A stretch of DNA of 64,000 nucleotides from Sporosarcina sp. Te-1 (GTDB taxonomy: Bacteria > Bacillota > Bacilli > Bacillales_A > Planococcaceae): NCBI RefSeq assembly GCF_017498505.1, contig NZ_CP071798.1, positions 868,001 to 932,000 of the forward strand, in the 5' to 3' direction. The translations under genes were made by a program, and so were the position numbers. Below the pieces are notes generated by a model that did not search any database, was not told the DNA's origin, and saw only the letters and a program-made list of their open reading frames with translations. Within the stretch, counting starts at the first letter, position 1. Every line of letters starts with the position of its first letter. This document shows positions 1 to 10,279 of the stretch, piece after piece.

Positions 1-308
1 CTACTCTTTAATAAAAAAATTCCTACGCCCCCCGTTCCATAAAGCAACGATACTATACTATAAGCATTTTCACTCGCTTCATCTTCCTCGTCATCTGTAT
101 GGATCAACTCGCCATCTTCCACATCATCAAGATTTGGCTGTTTATGTATTTCCTTCAACAAACCACCATACGATAGCAATCGTTTACGGTACAGCCCTTC
201 TTCTAAATCCTTTACAATCTGTATATTTCGCTCTTTATCGTCTGTCATATAATCAGTATTTTTAACAGGATATTTTGCCGTTTCGTCAATCGATGATTGA
301 ATATCCAA
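1..308 (-). CDS. Partial hypothetical protein running off the left edge
   Basis: An open frame enters from the window edge with no stop. I place the start at a TTG because GGGAG lies six bases upstream; the in-frame ATGs at 314, 323 and 338 have poorer ribosome sites. The visible ~100 residues are polar, with an acidic stretch (DDEEDE) before a hydrophobic segment at the cut edge that could be a membrane helix. I do not recognise the family. Its 5' end overlaps the last codons of the GNAT pseudogene. Confidence 0.4.
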   Translation of the reverse strand, partial: MDIQSSIDETAKYPVKNTDYMTDDKERNIQIVKDLEEGLYRKRLLSYGGLLKEIHKQPNLDDVEDGELIHTDDEEDEASENAYSIVSLLYGTGGVGIFLLKS

Positions 309-826
309 TGTCATCTCCCACATAATGGGCGAAAGCATTTATAAGATACAATAGGGGGATGTCATTTTGAATACGATGATTCATTTCATCCCCTTCAAAA
401 TAAATGTGATATATAGGAATCAACGATATGGAAGTTCATTTTTTATACCAGTCTTGAACCCAAAGATCGTCCCGTGTCCATGCCTCCAATCGATTTACTC
501 CTATTTTTTTTGGCTTTACTTTCAGCCGCATAAAGCAATTGTTGTCCGATTTTTTTCGGGAATAATCGGGATGTACTGCAATATGCCAAATCATCCCGCC
601 TACTCCTTCTTCCCTAGAGCAAACGGTTCTTTCTTTTTCTTCGTATCCCACATCAATCAGTCCAACAATTTGGCCATCCACTTCAGCGGACAAGCTCAAT
701 CGCAGGATTCTCATAGCGTTCTTTCTTATTTAAGACATGATCAAAATACTACGTATTTAAAAACGCAAGTATTCGGCATCTGAGCCATCCAACCTCATCA
801 TTTGATTGATAGTCCCTAATAATCAT
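286..826 (-). pseudogene. GNAT N-acetyltransferase pseudogene
   Basis: Starts at an ATG behind AGGAGG. Read across frames it is one GNAT protein: GWLRCRILAFLNT, YFDHVLNKKERYENPAIEL, EVDGQIVGLIDVGYE, WHIAVHPDYSRKK, RLEAWTRDD, then a C-terminal FAHYVGDD typical of this GNAT group. An in-frame TAG lies at 749-751. A one-base shift follows near 700. The run of 7 T at 550-556 and of 8 T at 504-511 are compensating -1/+1 changes that scramble the acetyl-CoA motif IGQQLL in between. A last shift occurs after WYKK. The 92-residue open frame at 436-714 is only the middle piece. Confidence 0.8.
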
Positions 827-1128
827 TGTATTCCTCCTGATTTTAGGACCACGTAGTTTATCGTAATTATACGCTCATCCCTAAGCTAAATGCACCCCGT
901 CAAGTATCTTTGTCGTTTTCATAATACAACACCCCTTTCCGTAGAAGTAATTCAAATTATATCAAATTTAACAAAACATGAAACTGACAAAATGAATTGG
1001 TTCCTCTTGCGTACAAGAACAGATGAATTTTGAAACATCAAAAAAAAATAGATCTGAATCCTGCAAGAATGGACAATCCGCTGTTATGCCGTCTTCGAGT
1101 AATCGTTTTTTAGGGATTTGCAATCCAA
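827..1128. other. AT-rich intergenic stretch
   Basis: About 300 bases between the GNAT pseudogene and the broken anti-sigma gene. Upstream of the pseudogene it is AT-rich and may hold a promoter. I see no convincing ORF, RNA or repeat. Confidence 0.4.
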
Positions 1129-1895
1129 TCAATTAATTTTCCCTCTCTCATCACAGCTAAATTCTATTATGAACGCCTTTTCTGTAGAAATATTATTCAG
1201 GCTAAAAATACCTTCAATTTGTATCCGAACTTTTTGCCCCCGATCGATTACTGAAGCATCATAGAATATCTGTTCCCATTCACCCGAAGAAGAACCGGCT
1301 ATTTTTGAAGTGATATTGTCCACCTTGCTAACTACTTGACGTGCCGCATCATCGTCGTATTCTGCTTTAAACGTGCCGGATACCATAACGGAAGTCACCA
1401 TGTCGCTAAAATAAAGATATTTTTTTTGCTGGCCATCCCTTCTGATTTCATGACGGCATGTTCAATTGGTAATGACGCAAGTACTTTCTTTTCTTCTTGT
1501 AAAAAACTATCAACATGCGCCTGAATCATATTATTGTATTCCCTTGGCGTCACCCAATCCGTTTCTTTAAAACTTTCTTTTGGAGCCACCTCTATTGAAA
1601 TTCCAATTTTCTGTTCCATCGCTTTTTCAACTATTTGTAAATACTGCTCATAATACTGCTGTTTTTTTGTGGCCGTCAAGGGGATAGGAGAGCCAGTTAT
1701 CAATCGATCCATTGATAAGGCAGGCGCTAATATGATGAAGAGTAGGAGTAATGACAAGACAGACACTAAAATAGGCTTGTAACGAATTTGAACAATGGAT
1801 TCACCATTTATACGAGTTCGGATTTTTCTCTTTTCTTCTTCTGTCAGTATGAGCGAGTCTGGAAGCGAGCGTTCAAATTCCCTCTTAATATTCAT
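1129..1895 (-). pseudogene. Anti-sigma-factor-like membrane protein, frameshifted
   Basis: Two open frames form one protein. The first (1395-1895) starts MNIKREFERSLPDSL, has a soluble N-terminus and one membrane helix at about residues 41-60, then an outside domain. It stops early. The second (1129-1401) continues the outside domain from YLYFSDMVTSVMVSG. The shift is a single base in an 8-T run at 1420-1427. Its ATG overlaps the stop of the ECF sigma gene, the usual arrangement for a cognate anti-sigma. That role is inferred from position and topology; I cannot name the family. Either a pseudogene or a homopolymer sequencing error. Confidence 0.65.
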
Positions 1896-2377
1896 AATTT
1901 ATTTCACTCTCTTCTATCGATAATTTGGCTAATTTTCGACCTCTGGCTAAGCGGGTTTTCACGGTATGGGGTGCACATTTTAAGATGAATGCTATTTCAG
2001 CTACGGAGAGGTCGTTATAATAATACAGCCATAATACTTCGCGGTATTTAGTCGGCATAATTTGAATTAGTTGTTGCAGCGTTTCTTTCTGCTCCTGTTT
2101 GAAATATTCCTCTTCGGCCGGAAACCTCTTTTTTACGGTCTCGATCAGCTCTCTCACTTCAATTTTCCTATGGTGCCAGCTTCTCAAATAATTGAGGCTT
2201 TCGTTTACAGCAATACGGTACAAATAAGTTTTCAAAGTGGATCGGCCATCGAATCGATGCAGACTGTTATAAAACTTGATATAAATCTTGGACATAGGTA
2301 TAAATCAATCGTTTTACATAGTCGCCATGTTGCTCCATTGCTTTATTCAAATATCTCTCTCTTTCTTCAATATCCAA
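1885..2377 (-). pseudogene. ECF sigma factor, internally deleted
   Basis: From a TTG start behind GGGGAGG, the frame reads region 2.1-like residues up to YTYVQDLY and then stops. The rest continues in another frame from IYIKFYNSLHRFDGRS through LKTYLYRIAVN (region 2.4) to region 4 (MPTKYREVLWLYYYNDLSVAEIA, HTVKTRLARGRKL). About ten residues between VQD and IYIKF are missing with a frame change. A deletion between two short repeats such as GTCCAAGAT would explain this, but that is inference. An ECF-type promoter is still present upstream, suggesting former autoregulation. Confidence 0.75.
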
Positions 2378-2405
2378 ATTCCTCGCCTCCCCTCTTGTAT
2401 TATTT

Positions 2406-2432
2406 GACAAAACAGAAACTCTTCCGGTTTCA
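2406..2432 (-). promoter_or_regulatory. ECF-type autoregulatory promoter
   Basis: Upstream of the broken sigma gene the minus strand reads TGAAAC, 17 bases, then TGTC. This is close to the TGAAAC-N16/17-CGTC consensus of Bacillus ECF sigma factors, and about 30 bases before the start codon. The promoter looks intact although its sigma gene is not. Confidence 0.5.
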
Positions 2433-2538
2433 TTAAAACCATACAAAAAGAGAGGAACATCTTCCCTCTCCCTGATGGCCTTTTATTCTCTTTATTAAGT
2501 ACGGATTAATTGTTACGGAGAACAAATGTCAAAAAATC

Positions 2539-2724
2539 TTATGATAACATCATGATCCATGTTAGTGAGAATACGATATACGCAAATGACACTGACATCC
2601 AAAAAGTATTGCGTTCTGTTTCTTCTTCCCTCTTTATTTTTTTCATGACAGATACTAAGTTGATGCAAAAAACAATGGCCAAGATTGGATTTAAGTAAAC
2701 GCCCATTATAGCTAAAACTTCCAT
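2539..2724 (-). CDS. Small two-helix membrane protein
   Basis: A 61-residue protein starting MEVLAIMG. I chose this ATG over one six codons upstream because GGAGG sits at the right distance before it. Two hydrophobic helices (about residues 4-25 and 42-60) are separated by a charged loop KKIKREEETERN. Family not recognised. It stands alone between the ECF locus and a hypothetical gene. Confidence 0.6.
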   Translation of the reverse strand: MEVLAIMGVYLNPILAIVFCINLVSVMKKIKREEETERNTFWMSVSFAYIVFSLTWIMMLS

Positions 2725-2766
2725 ATTACCCTCCCCCATCATTCACTCTTTTACGTTACCGGACGA

Positions 2767-3135
2767 TTAATCAATCGCTATGGATTTCGCAATTACATAT
2801 CCTGATAATCCCGAGGAAGAAAAGATGATATAACATTTGTACTCGTTCTGAAATAGTAATTGTGTTAGTTCTTCGACATTATTGTATGGCAATGGCCAAT
2901 TAAATCCTTGGTGCCTCTCAAAATCAGTTTGGTTTTCTTTTATAAACTTTTCCGTTTCTTGCTCTTCAATGTCAAACACAATACTTTCTTTCATTACGTG
3001 TGAGAATTCATGAGCAAGATAATTATTAAATCGTACGATTACTACTTCCTTCTGAACAGTTAGAATTTGCATTTCTAATTCATTCTCAATAAAGTCCATT
3101 TTATATCCTATAACCAAACCATCATGGATGGACAA
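2767..3135 (-). CDS. Conserved small cytoplasmic protein
   Basis: 122 residues from a TTG start behind AAAGGAG. No signal or membrane segment. It begins IHDGLVIGYKMDF, has a beta-rich first half with LAHEFSHVMKESIVFDIEE, a W-P motif (NWPLPY), and ends GLSGYVIAKS. The arrangement resembles small Bacillus proteins of the YxiG type, which often sit in contact-dependent toxin/immunity islands. That likeness is from memory and uncertain. No toxin gene is visible nearby. Confidence 0.55.
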   Translation of the reverse strand: MSIHDGLVIGYKMDFIENELEMQILTVQKEVVIVRFNNYLAHEFSHVMKESIVFDIEEQETEKFIKENQTDFERHQGFNWPLPYNNVEELTQLLFQNEYKCYIIFSSSGLSGYVIAKSIAID

Positions 3136-3174
3136 TTGAATACATCTCCTTTCGAAACAAAGGTTATTTATAGT

Positions 3175-3381
3175 TCATCTGGTATCCACTCTATCTAAAA
3201 TCCATTTAACCGATATGACTGTTAGGAAAAGACAAAAAAATATTACGATCAACGTGCCGATAAACACCCCTATTCCAGTGTGAAAAATACCAAAGCTTCG
3301 CCAAATGATTTGGTAGATGCCCCAGTAGGAAAAGAAAAACAACACATATAAGAGTACTTGAATAAATTGTATCTTTCTCAT
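3175..3381 (-). CDS. Small two-helix membrane protein
   Basis: 68 residues, MRKIQFIQVLLYVLFF, from an ATG behind GGGAGGAAG. Two strong hydrophobic helices (about 7-25 and 36-60) with short positively charged ends. It follows the ABC exporter on the same strand with an 80-base gap and may be co-transcribed. Function unknown. Confidence 0.6.
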   Translation of the reverse strand: MRKIQFIQVLLYVLFFFSYWGIYQIIWRSFGIFHTGIGVFIGTLIVIFFCLFLTVISVKWILDRVDTR

Positions 3382-3464
3382 TTCTTCCTCCCGAACATGA
3401 GGCCAATACAGCCCTCTTATTTTGCAACTAGTTTTATGGAGAATCAGACTGTGTATTCTTCGAT

Positions 3465-5249
3465 TTACTGAGCTTTTGCCATTTGAGTATGATAAAGCTT
3501 AGTGTATACCCCATCATTCTCTATCAGTTCATCATGGGTACCTGCCTCCACCAATCTGCCATCTTCCAATACGAGTATCCGATCTGTATCCCGGATAGTT
3601 GATAATCGATGAGCTATTATGAGGAAGGTCCGATTTCCTTTCCATTCAAATAATTGTTTCATCAACGCTTCTTCCGTACTGCTGTCAAGAGCGGACGTCG
3701 GTTCATCCAATAAAACAATGTCCGGGTCTCTAATAATGGCCCGTGCTACGGCCAATCGTTGTCTTTCACCACCCGATAATCTGATGCCCCGTTCTCCAAT
3801 AACCGTTTCTAATCCCCCCGGAAGTGTTCGGATCAATTCATGGAGTTGAGCTATATCCAAAGCTTTTCTCACTTCCCCTTCCGTCACGTTTTCATTTGAA
3901 TAGATCAAATTATTCCATATCGTATCATCCCACATGACAGGGGCTTGTTCGATAAGTGTAATCCTTTTTCTTATGGAATCTAGTTCATAATCGTTTAATA
4001 CGGAACCATTCAATCGGATGCTGCCTGTATCTGGCTCCAAGAAGCCAAGGATCAAATCAAATATGGTGGATTTCCCCGCACCGGTTGGTCCAACAATGGC
4101 GATTGTTTCACCCGGCTGGACATGAAAGCTCAAATCCACCAACTTCCCCCTTCCATCCTCATGGTGAAAGTTAACATTTTCAAACCTGATTTCTCTAATT
4201 GCATTTCCAAAAGTAGAATCTGAAAACTTTTCTTCTCTTTCCCAAACTGTCAGCACCTCTTCAACCAGTTTCATCGCAGGCTTCACCTTTTGACGGCCGA
4301 CATAAGCTCTCTGCAAGTTTTGAATGGAGCTGTATAGGATCGGTACGTAAACAGTGAATGCGATCAGCGAACCTATTGTCAGATCTTCTTGTAGAACTTG
4401 CCATGCGCCGAATGCAAAAACGATCCCAGTCCCGAAGGATTGTTCGAACGAGCCTAAAATGTCTAAGTACCAAATTCGTAAATAGTTAGTTTGCTTCCGT
4501 GATTCCCGATATCTTTCCATCCATGATTTAACGTACTTCCTCTCTGTTTCTTCTTTGGTAAACAATTGAACCGTTTTCATATTGGCTATTCTCTCTACAA
4601 AAAAACCATCTGCTTGTGACAGGATCGAAAAGAATCGGGACATACCCTGTTCCACTTTCTTAACAAGTGAATGGGAAATGAGTAGAATTAAAGGAACCAA
4701 CACAAACGATACCAGGGCCAATTTCCAACTCAGATAGAACATGGTTGCACTTGTTCCGATACAGAGCAGCATCGTATGAAATGCCGGAAGCAGCTCATTC
4801 TGTATGTAAACTTCTCCAACCTCGCCGCAAGACCGAGTGATACGGCCAACTAGATCGCCAGGCTTAAACTGCTGCATTTTATAAGGTGGCAGCTGAGTTA
4901 TTTTCCGAAATGTTGCTTCTCGTAATACATCGGTCACTTCCCCGCCGATTTGTATATTTACACGGGTCATAACGGATGTAAGTAGTGCCGATCCGACAGG
5001 CAAAACGACTAAACCTGTTATCGTAAAAAACAAGATATGCCAGTCGCCTTGTACCAGCACGGTATCGATTGTAAATTTCATAAGAATGGGCATAAGAAGA
5101 GAAAGGGCTGCCCCGAAAACCGTACTCATTAAACTAATAAAGATAAGTTTTTTTCTGCAAAATAAAAGTTTAGTAATACTACTTTTAATGTTTATCTCCC
5201 CATTTCCTCTTATACTTTTAAAATTCAATAAATTTATATTATGGTTCAT
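3465..5249 (-). CDS. ABC exporter, membrane domain fused to ATPase
   Basis: A 594-residue half-transporter that should work as a homodimer. The six-helix type-1 exporter domain covers about residues 30-320. The ATPase follows with Walker A GPTGAGKS, signature LSGGERQR, Walker B DIVLLDEPTSALD with the catalytic glutamate, and switch histidine AHRLSTI. All catalytic parts are canonical. Close in layout to BmrA/MsbA-like multidrug or lipid exporters; substrate cannot be told from sequence. No good Shine-Dalgarno precedes the ATG, so the true start may lie a little downstream. Confidence 0.85.
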   Translation of the reverse strand: MNHNINLLNFKSIRGNGEINIKSSITKLLFCRKKLIFISLMSTVFGAALSLLMPILMKFTIDTVLVQGDWHILFFTITGLVVLPVGSALLTSVMTRVNIQIGGEVTDVLREATFRKITQLPPYKMQQFKPGDLVGRITRSCGEVGEVYIQNELLPAFHTMLLCIGTSATMFYLSWKLALVSFVLVPLILLISHSLVKKVEQGMSRFFSILSQADGFFVERIANMKTVQLFTKEETERKYVKSWMERYRESRKQTNYLRIWYLDILGSFEQSFGTGIVFAFGAWQVLQEDLTIGSLIAFTVYVPILYSSIQNLQRAYVGRQKVKPAMKLVEEVLTVWEREEKFSDSTFGNAIREIRFENVNFHHEDGRGKLVDLSFHVQPGETIAIVGPTGAGKSTIFDLILGFLEPDTGSIRLNGSVLNDYELDSIRKRITLIEQAPVMWDDTIWNNLIYSNENVTEGEVRKALDIAQLHELIRTLPGGLETVIGERGIRLSGGERQRLAVARAIIRDPDIVLLDEPTSALDSSTEEALMKQLFEWKGNRTFLIIAHRLSTIRDTDRILVLEDGRLVEAGTHDELIENDGVYTKLYHTQMAKAQ

Positions 5250-5383
5250 TTAAATAAGGAAGTCAATGTAAAAAAAGGACTATGGTGGATTACTTGCTAC
5301 TTACCTCTTGTTAAAGAGAGTGGCATCGAACAAAAGTTCATTTTTAATCAGTAAATAAACGATAAGACACTGTTCCATACCAT

Positions 5384-5416
5384 AAAAAAAGGTGCCCGGT
5401 TTCCCGGACACCCTTT
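5384..5416 (-). terminator. Terminator of aconitase gene
   Basis: On the minus strand a GC-rich stem (GGTGTCCGG / CCGGGCACC) with a short loop is followed by seven T. It starts a few bases after the acnA stop. Confidence 0.85.
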
Positions 5417-5421
5417 TGGCA

Positions 5422-8136
5422 TTAATTGTTTTTCATTTTGTCGCGAAGGACCATTTGAAGGATACCGCCATGACGGTAGTAGTCGATTTCGACTTCGGAG
5501 TCGAAACGGGCTAATACGTCAAATTCTTTAACGGAGCCGTCTTTTGCAGTCGCTGTCACTTTCAGAATATCGCGTGGTTTCACGCCTTCCGCGATGTTGA
5601 CGCTGATTTCCTCTTCGCCTGTAAGACCGAGGGACTCTACGTTTTCACCATTCAAGAATTGAAGTGGAAGCACACCCATCATGACAAGGTTCGAACGGTG
5701 GATCCGCTCGTAGCTTTCCGCGATGACGGTTTTAATGCCGAGCAAAGAAGTACCTTTTGCAGCCCAGTCACGGGATGAACCCATACCGTAGTCTTTACCG
5801 GCTAGGATTGCAAGCCCTGTACCATCCGCTTGGTATTTCATTGCAGCATCATAGATTGGCATGATTTCTTTTGTTGGCCAATATGTTGTGAAGCCGCCTT
5901 CTGTACCTTTAGCGATTTGGTTACGGATCCGGATGTTCGCGAATGTACCGCGCATCATGACTTCATGGTTACCACGACGGGAACCGTATGAGTTGAAGTA
6001 ACGAGGCTCTACGCCGTGCTCGCGCAAGTATTTGCCCGCTGGTGTATCTTTACCGATCGCACCTGCTGGAGAAATATGGTCAGTCGTGATCGAGTCGCCA
6101 AATTTACCGACAACGCGAAGACCTGCCAATGTTTTAATATCACCTGGTTCTTTCGAAAGTCCTTCGAAGAATGGCGGGTTTTGGATATATGTTGAGTTTT
6201 CATCGAAATCGTACAAGGAATCGTCAGTTGTTTCGATCGCATTCCATGCTTCGTTTTCTGTGAAGACACGCGCATATTCTTTACGGAACAGCTCAGGAGT
6301 AACCGTCGCTTTCACGACTTCCTTCACTTCTTCCGTTGTTGGCCAGATGTCTTTGAAGTATACATCTGTTCCGTCGTTTGCTTTACCGATTGGATCTTTA
6401 TCGAAGTCGATATCGACAGTACCAGCCAGTGCATAAGCGACAACAAGCGGCGGTGAAGCCAAGTAATTCGCTTTCACAAGCGGGTGGATACGTCCTTCAA
6501 AGTTACGGTTACCGGATAGGACCGAAGAAACTAATAGATCGTTGTCGATGATCGTCTTCTCGATTTCCGGCAACAACGGACCGGAGTTTCCGATACATGT
6601 TGTACAACCATAACCGACTGTGTTGAAGCCGATTTGATCCAAATATTTTGTCAGACCGGATTCCTCGAGATAGCCTGTCACGACTTTCGAACCTGGTGCG
6701 AGTGAAGTTTTCACGTATGCCGGTGGTGTAAGACCTTTTTCAACAGCTTTTTTCGCAACAAGTCCAGCGCCAAGCATAACGTATGGGTTGGATGTATTCG
6801 TACAAGAAGTGATTGCTGCAATCGCAAGATCGCCTGTCTTCATGCCGACAGTACGGCCATCCGCAAATTCAACCGTTCCTGACTTGTCGAATTCTTTCGG
6901 AGTCAAACCGAAACCTTGGTTCCCTTCCGGTGCGACAACTGAATCCTTGAAAGAACGTTGCAGTTCGGATAGTGGAATCAAATCTTGTGGACGCTTTGGA
7001 CCCGCAAGGTTCGCTTCGATTTTTGTCAAATCGATCTCGATCACTTCTGTATAAGTTGGCTCTTCTTTGTCCGCTGTGAAGAACATGTCGTTTTCTTCCA
7101 AGTACTTTTGAACGACTTGGATATGGTCTTCGTCACGGCCTGTTAAGCGCATGTAGTCAAGAGACTCTTCGTCGACTGGGAAGAATCCGCAAGTCGCACC
7201 GTATTCAGGCGCCATGTTTGCGATTGTTGCACGGTCCGCAAGTGGCAATTTAGATACGCCAGGTCCGAAGAACTCTACGAACTTACCTACAACGCCATGT
7301 GCACGAAGTGTTTGTGTCACTTTAAGCGCAAGGTCGGTTGCAGTTGTTCCGTTTGGAAGCTCTCCAGTAAGTTTTACACCGATCACTTCTGGGATCGGGA
7401 AGTATGAAGGCTGGCCAAGCATTCCGGCTTCCGCCTCAATACCGCCGACGCCCCATCCAAGAACACCGATACCATTGATCATTGTCGTATGGGAATCCGT
7501 ACCCACAAGTGTATCTGGGTATGTTTCAAATGTGCCGTCTTCATTTTCAATTGCATGGACAACGCTTGCAAGGTATTCCAAGTTTACTTGGTGGACAATA
7601 CCAGTTGCTGGTGGAACCGCACGATAGTTATCGTACGCTTTTTGTGCCCAGCTAAGGAATTGATAACGCTCCGCATTGCGTTCGAACTCAAGCTCCATGT
7701 TCTTTTGAAGGGCTTCGTTCGTTCCGTATTGGTCAACTTGTACAGAGTGGTCAATAACAAGGTCAACCGGGATTTCCGGATTGATTTTGTCAGGGTCTCC
7801 ACCCATTTTCGCCATCGCAGAGCGAAGCGATGCAAGGTCAACGACAACCGGTACGCCGGTGAAGTCCTGGAGGATGACGCGGGATGGCTTGAATGGCACT
7901 TCTGCATCCTTATCCGCATCTTTTCCCCATTTCGCAAGATTTTCAACATGTTCATCTTTGATCACATAGCCGTCATGCTGGCGCAAAACGGATTCAAGCA
8001 GCACCTTGACTGAGTAAGGCAGTCTGGATACATTTGCGATGCCTGCTTCTTCGAGTGCTTTCAGACGATAGTAGTTATACGTCTTTCCATTCACTTCGAA
8101 AGATTGGCGGCTATTATGCAAATTACTTTTCGCCAT
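5422..8136 (-). CDS. acnA: Aconitate hydratase A
   Basis: 904 residues, the normal length for monomeric aconitase A (citB in B. subtilis). It isomerises citrate to isocitrate in the TCA cycle, and in Bacillus the iron-free form binds RNA. The Fe-S ligands are visible: one cysteine in [11 protein letters not shown] and two in [12 protein letters not shown]. The swivel domain near the C-terminus includes [16 protein letters not shown] start at [10 protein letters not shown], behind GGAGG at 8 bases, not at the upstream in-frame ATG. Single gene with its own terminator. Confidence 0.97.
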   Translation of the reverse strand: MAKSNLHNSRQSFEVNGKTYNYYRLKALEEAGIANVSRLPYSVKVLLESVLRQHDGYVIKDEHVENLAKWGKDADKDAEVPFKPSRVILQDFTGVPVVVDLASLRSAMAKMGGDPDKINPEIPVDLVIDHSVQVDQYGTNEALQKNMELEFERNAERYQFLSWAQKAYDNYRAVPPATGIVHQVNLEYLASVVHAIENEDGTFETYPDTLVGTDSHTTMINGIGVLGWGVGGIEAEAGMLGQPSYFPIPEVIGVKLTGELPNGTTATDLALKVTQTLRAHGVVGKFVEFFGPGVSKLPLADRATIANMAPEYGATCGFFPVDEESLDYMRLTGRDEDHIQVVQKYLEENDMFFTADKEEPTYTEVIEIDLTKIEANLAGPKRPQDLIPLSELQRSFKDSVVAPEGNQGFGLTPKEFDKSGTVEFADGRTVGMKTGDLAIAAITSCTNTSNPYVMLGAGLVAKKAVEKGLTPPAYVKTSLAPGSKVVTGYLEESGLTKYLDQIGFNTVGYGCTTCIGNSGPLLPEIEKTIIDNDLLVSSVLSGNRNFEGRIHPLVKANYLASPPLVVAYALAGTVDIDFDKDPIGKANDGTDVYFKDIWPTTEEVKEVVKATVTPELFRKEYARVFTENEAWNAIETTDDSLYDFDENSTYIQNPPFFEGLSKEPGDIKTLAGLRVVGKFGDSITTDHISPAGAIGKDTPAGKYLREHGVEPRYFNSYGSRRGNHEVMMRGTFANIRIRNQIAKGTEGGFTTYWPTKEIMPIYDAAMKYQADGTGLAILAGKDYGMGSSRDWAAKGTSLLGIKTVIAESYERIHRSNLVMMGVLPLQFLNGENVESLGLTGEEEISVNIAEGVKPRDILKVTATAKDGSVKEFDVLARFDSEVEIDYYRHGGILQMVLRDKMKNN

Positions 8137-8405
8137 TGGTGAATTCCTCCCTTTATCTACTGAAAAGGCCGTAAACGAGCATCTTTTCTCTACTCCATCA
8201 TAATATAGCAACGTTCATAAGTAAAATACTTTAAAATTATAGTCTTCCATAAGAAAAAGTGATGGCTTCTTTCTGCCATTTTCGTTCAAATACTCTTCTT
8301 TTTCAGGAAATGCCTTCACTCGAATGTATCAGTGTTATAAGACTAGTGAAATCTTTTGATGGATATGGCATGATAGGTGTAATGACACACAATGAGGTGA
8401 GCTTA

Positions 8406-8951
8406 TTGAAAAAAGCGTTGCTAGTAATTGATTACACAAATGACTTTGTGGCGGAGGACGGTGCGTTGACATGCAGTCAGCCCGGCATCCAATTGGAAGA
8501 TTATATTACCGATTTGACCGAGTCCTTTTTAGACGACGGCCATATTGTGATCATGCCTGTCGATGTCCATGAAAAAGATGACCCTTATCATCCGGAATCC
8601 AGACTATTTCCTCCCCATAATATTAAAGGAACAGCCGGAAGGGATCCGTTTGGCAAATTGAATGATCTATATAAGAAACGTCAAAATGAAATAATCTGGA
8701 TGGACAAAACCCGTTATAGTGCATTCGCTGGAACCGATCTGGATATACAATTACGATCCCGCGGCGTAACAGAAGTCCATCTTATCGGCGTATGTACAGA
8801 CATCTGCATTTTGCACACAGCTGTTGATGCTTACAACCTGGGATATCGGATGGTAATCCATGAACGTGGTGTCGCAAGCTTTGATGCTGCTGGGCATGAG
8901 TGGGCACTTCGCCATTTTGAGAAGACACTTGGTGCGGCGATTGTCCACTAA
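8406..8951 (+). CDS. pncA: Nicotinamidase
   Basis: 181 residues from a TTG with GAGGTG before it; the longer frame upstream lacks a ribosome site. It hydrolyses nicotinamide to nicotinic acid for NAD salvage. Catalytic triad visible: Asp9 (VIDYTND), Lys in WMDKTRYSAF, Cys in GVCTDICILHT. Metal ligands occur in PVDVHEKDDPYH. Length and motifs match B. subtilis PncA (YueJ). It is transcribed away from acnA. The window also holds pnuC, a NadR-like enzyme, NrtR and NiaR, so nicotinamide use is well covered here. Confidence 0.92.
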   Translation: MKKALLVIDYTNDFVAEDGALTCSQPGIQLEDYITDLTESFLDDGHIVIMPVDVHEKDDPYHPESRLFPPHNIKGTAGRDPFGKLNDLYKKRQNEIIWMDKTRYSAFAGTDLDIQLRSRGVTEVHLIGVCTDICILHTAVDAYNLGYRMVIHERGVASFDAAGHEWALRHFEKTLGAAIVH

Positions 8952-8962
8952 CATTGATAAGG

Positions 8963-8998
8963 AAAGGGCCATTTCCAATGTGGAAATCAGCCCTTTAT
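8963..8998. terminator. Bidirectional terminator
   Basis: AAAGGGC and GCCCTTT arms enclose a second stem ATTTCC/GGAAAT. It lies between the convergent pncA and the acidic protein gene and can serve both. Confidence 0.75.
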
Positions 8999-9002
8999 AT
9001 AA

Positions 9003-9608
9003 TTAAAAATCAAATTTTTTCAATGATCCCATATGAGAGGCAATAAGCGATATGAGTGTGATGGCTTCTTCTTGACTGAAGATAAAATAGGATTCATCTT
9101 CCACCAGCTCCCGGTCAGCCGTTTCAAAGCGGTTAACCCGCCGTATAATTCCGTCTCCTGTTTCTTCGATCAGACCGAATTGATAAAGCACTTCTACATC
9201 ATCTTCATTTGTATACGCCACAACCTCGCCTGTTTTCCACTCAACTTCAATCTCTTCGGTAATATCCTCATCGTCCTCTTCTTCCTCCCACTCCCCGTCA
9301 TCTAGGAAATCATGGAAGGTTTCATGTACTTCATCAATGATGTCCTCGATATCTGGAAGGATCGTTTTGGATAGCTGATCCGTATCGAAATCGACTGTGG
9401 TAATATAAAATTCTTCGTTGTGAGGATCATAAAATAGTGTAAAGAAATATTCGCGCAAATCCTCTTCGGTCTCCAGAAAGAATTCAATTCTGGGATGCTT
9501 TGCCGCTCTGACAATTGTCATCTGTCCCACTTCTCCATATTGATCACAGATGGATTCCAAGTGGTCTTGCAATTCCTCACATACCCGATCGAACCAATCC
9601 ATTGACAT
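9003..9608 (-). CDS. Conserved acidic hypothetical protein
   Basis: 201 residues from MSMDWFDRVCEELQ; GGATGGG at 7 bases favours this ATG over one four codons upstream. The protein is strongly acidic, with a run of D/E at about residues 105-125, and has no membrane segment. The N-terminal half (REYFFTLFYDPHNEEFYITT) looks like an alpha/beta domain. I do not recognise a family. The terminator shared with pncA lies just downstream. Confidence 0.65.
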   Translation of the reverse strand: MSMDWFDRVCEELQDHLESICDQYGEVGQMTIVRAAKHPRIEFFLETEEDLREYFFTLFYDPHNEEFYITTVDFDTDQLSKTILPDIEDIIDEVHETFHDFLDDGEWEEEEDDEDITEEIEVEWKTGEVVAYTNEDDVEVLYQFGLIEETGDGIIRRVNRFETADRELVEDESYFIFSQEEAITLISLIASHMGSLKKFDF

Positions 9609-9670
9609 GCCGCATCCCATCCTTTTTCATGTAGTCCATCCTAGTATGTCAAATGAACTGCTGATAATTC

Positions 9671-10279
9671 CTATTGATGCAAAACTCTTTGGTGAATGTA
9701 AATAATTCCTGATAAAATGACGACTCCCCCACATATTCCTGCCACAATATCTGTCGGATAATGAACACCTGCATATACCCGGCTACACGCAATGAGCCCG
9801 ATCATCCCGTATAAAACAACTTGTACGCATCTCTTTTGAAATTGAGACAGTCGAAAGGAACGAGTTGTTGCATAATATAAAAAGCCGAGGAAAATAGTTG
9901 AATTCATCGCATGCCCGCTAGGAAAACTGTACCCGCTCTCTCCAAATAGACGATGAAAGAAAGGACGTTCCCTATGAAAGACCAATTTGAGCAAATGATT
10001 TAGTTCTCTTGACCCCCAAAATACCAGCATAATAAAAAGAGCATCTAGGAATTTCTTGTAAAGCAGTGCCACAAGGCCAGATACAACTGCAAGCGGTAGA
10101 AGCACTTTGATCGAGCCGATTGTGCTCATAGTTTTGAAAATAGCATTCCCAAAACTTGTCCGTTTCTCCTCTACCCAAAGGAGGATCATTTTGTCAATCG
10201 GATCTGATATTGACATATGGACCATAATAGCCAAGAGTAAGAAAATAAAAAAATTCACCACTGCAACAACTGGTTTCAC
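9671..10279 (-). CDS. PAP2-family membrane phosphatase
   Basis: 202 residues, GTG start behind GGAGG. The three phosphatase motifs are present in order: KLVFHRERP (K-x6-RP), YSFPSGHAM (PSGH) and SRVYAGVHYPTDI (SR-x5-H-x3-D). About five membrane helices place the active site outside. Such enzymes remove phosphate from lipids such as undecaprenyl pyrophosphate or phosphatidylglycerophosphate. Substrate not decided by sequence; PgpB-like is the safest label. Confidence 0.9.
   Translation of the reverse strand: MKPVVAVVNFFIFLLLAIMVHMSISDPIDKMILLWVEEKRTSFGNAIFKTMSTIGSIKVLLPLAVVSGLVALLYKKFLDALFIMLVFWGSRELNHLLKLVFHRERPFFHRLFGESGYSFPSGHAMNSTIFLGFLYYATTRSFRLSQFQKRCVQVVLYGMIGLIACSRVYAGVHYPTDIVAGICGGVVILSGIIYIHQRVLHQ

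Noticed and set aside
367..783. 138-residue plus-strand ORF
   Set aside because: Antisense to the GNAT pseudogene, no ribosome site, composition unlike a protein.
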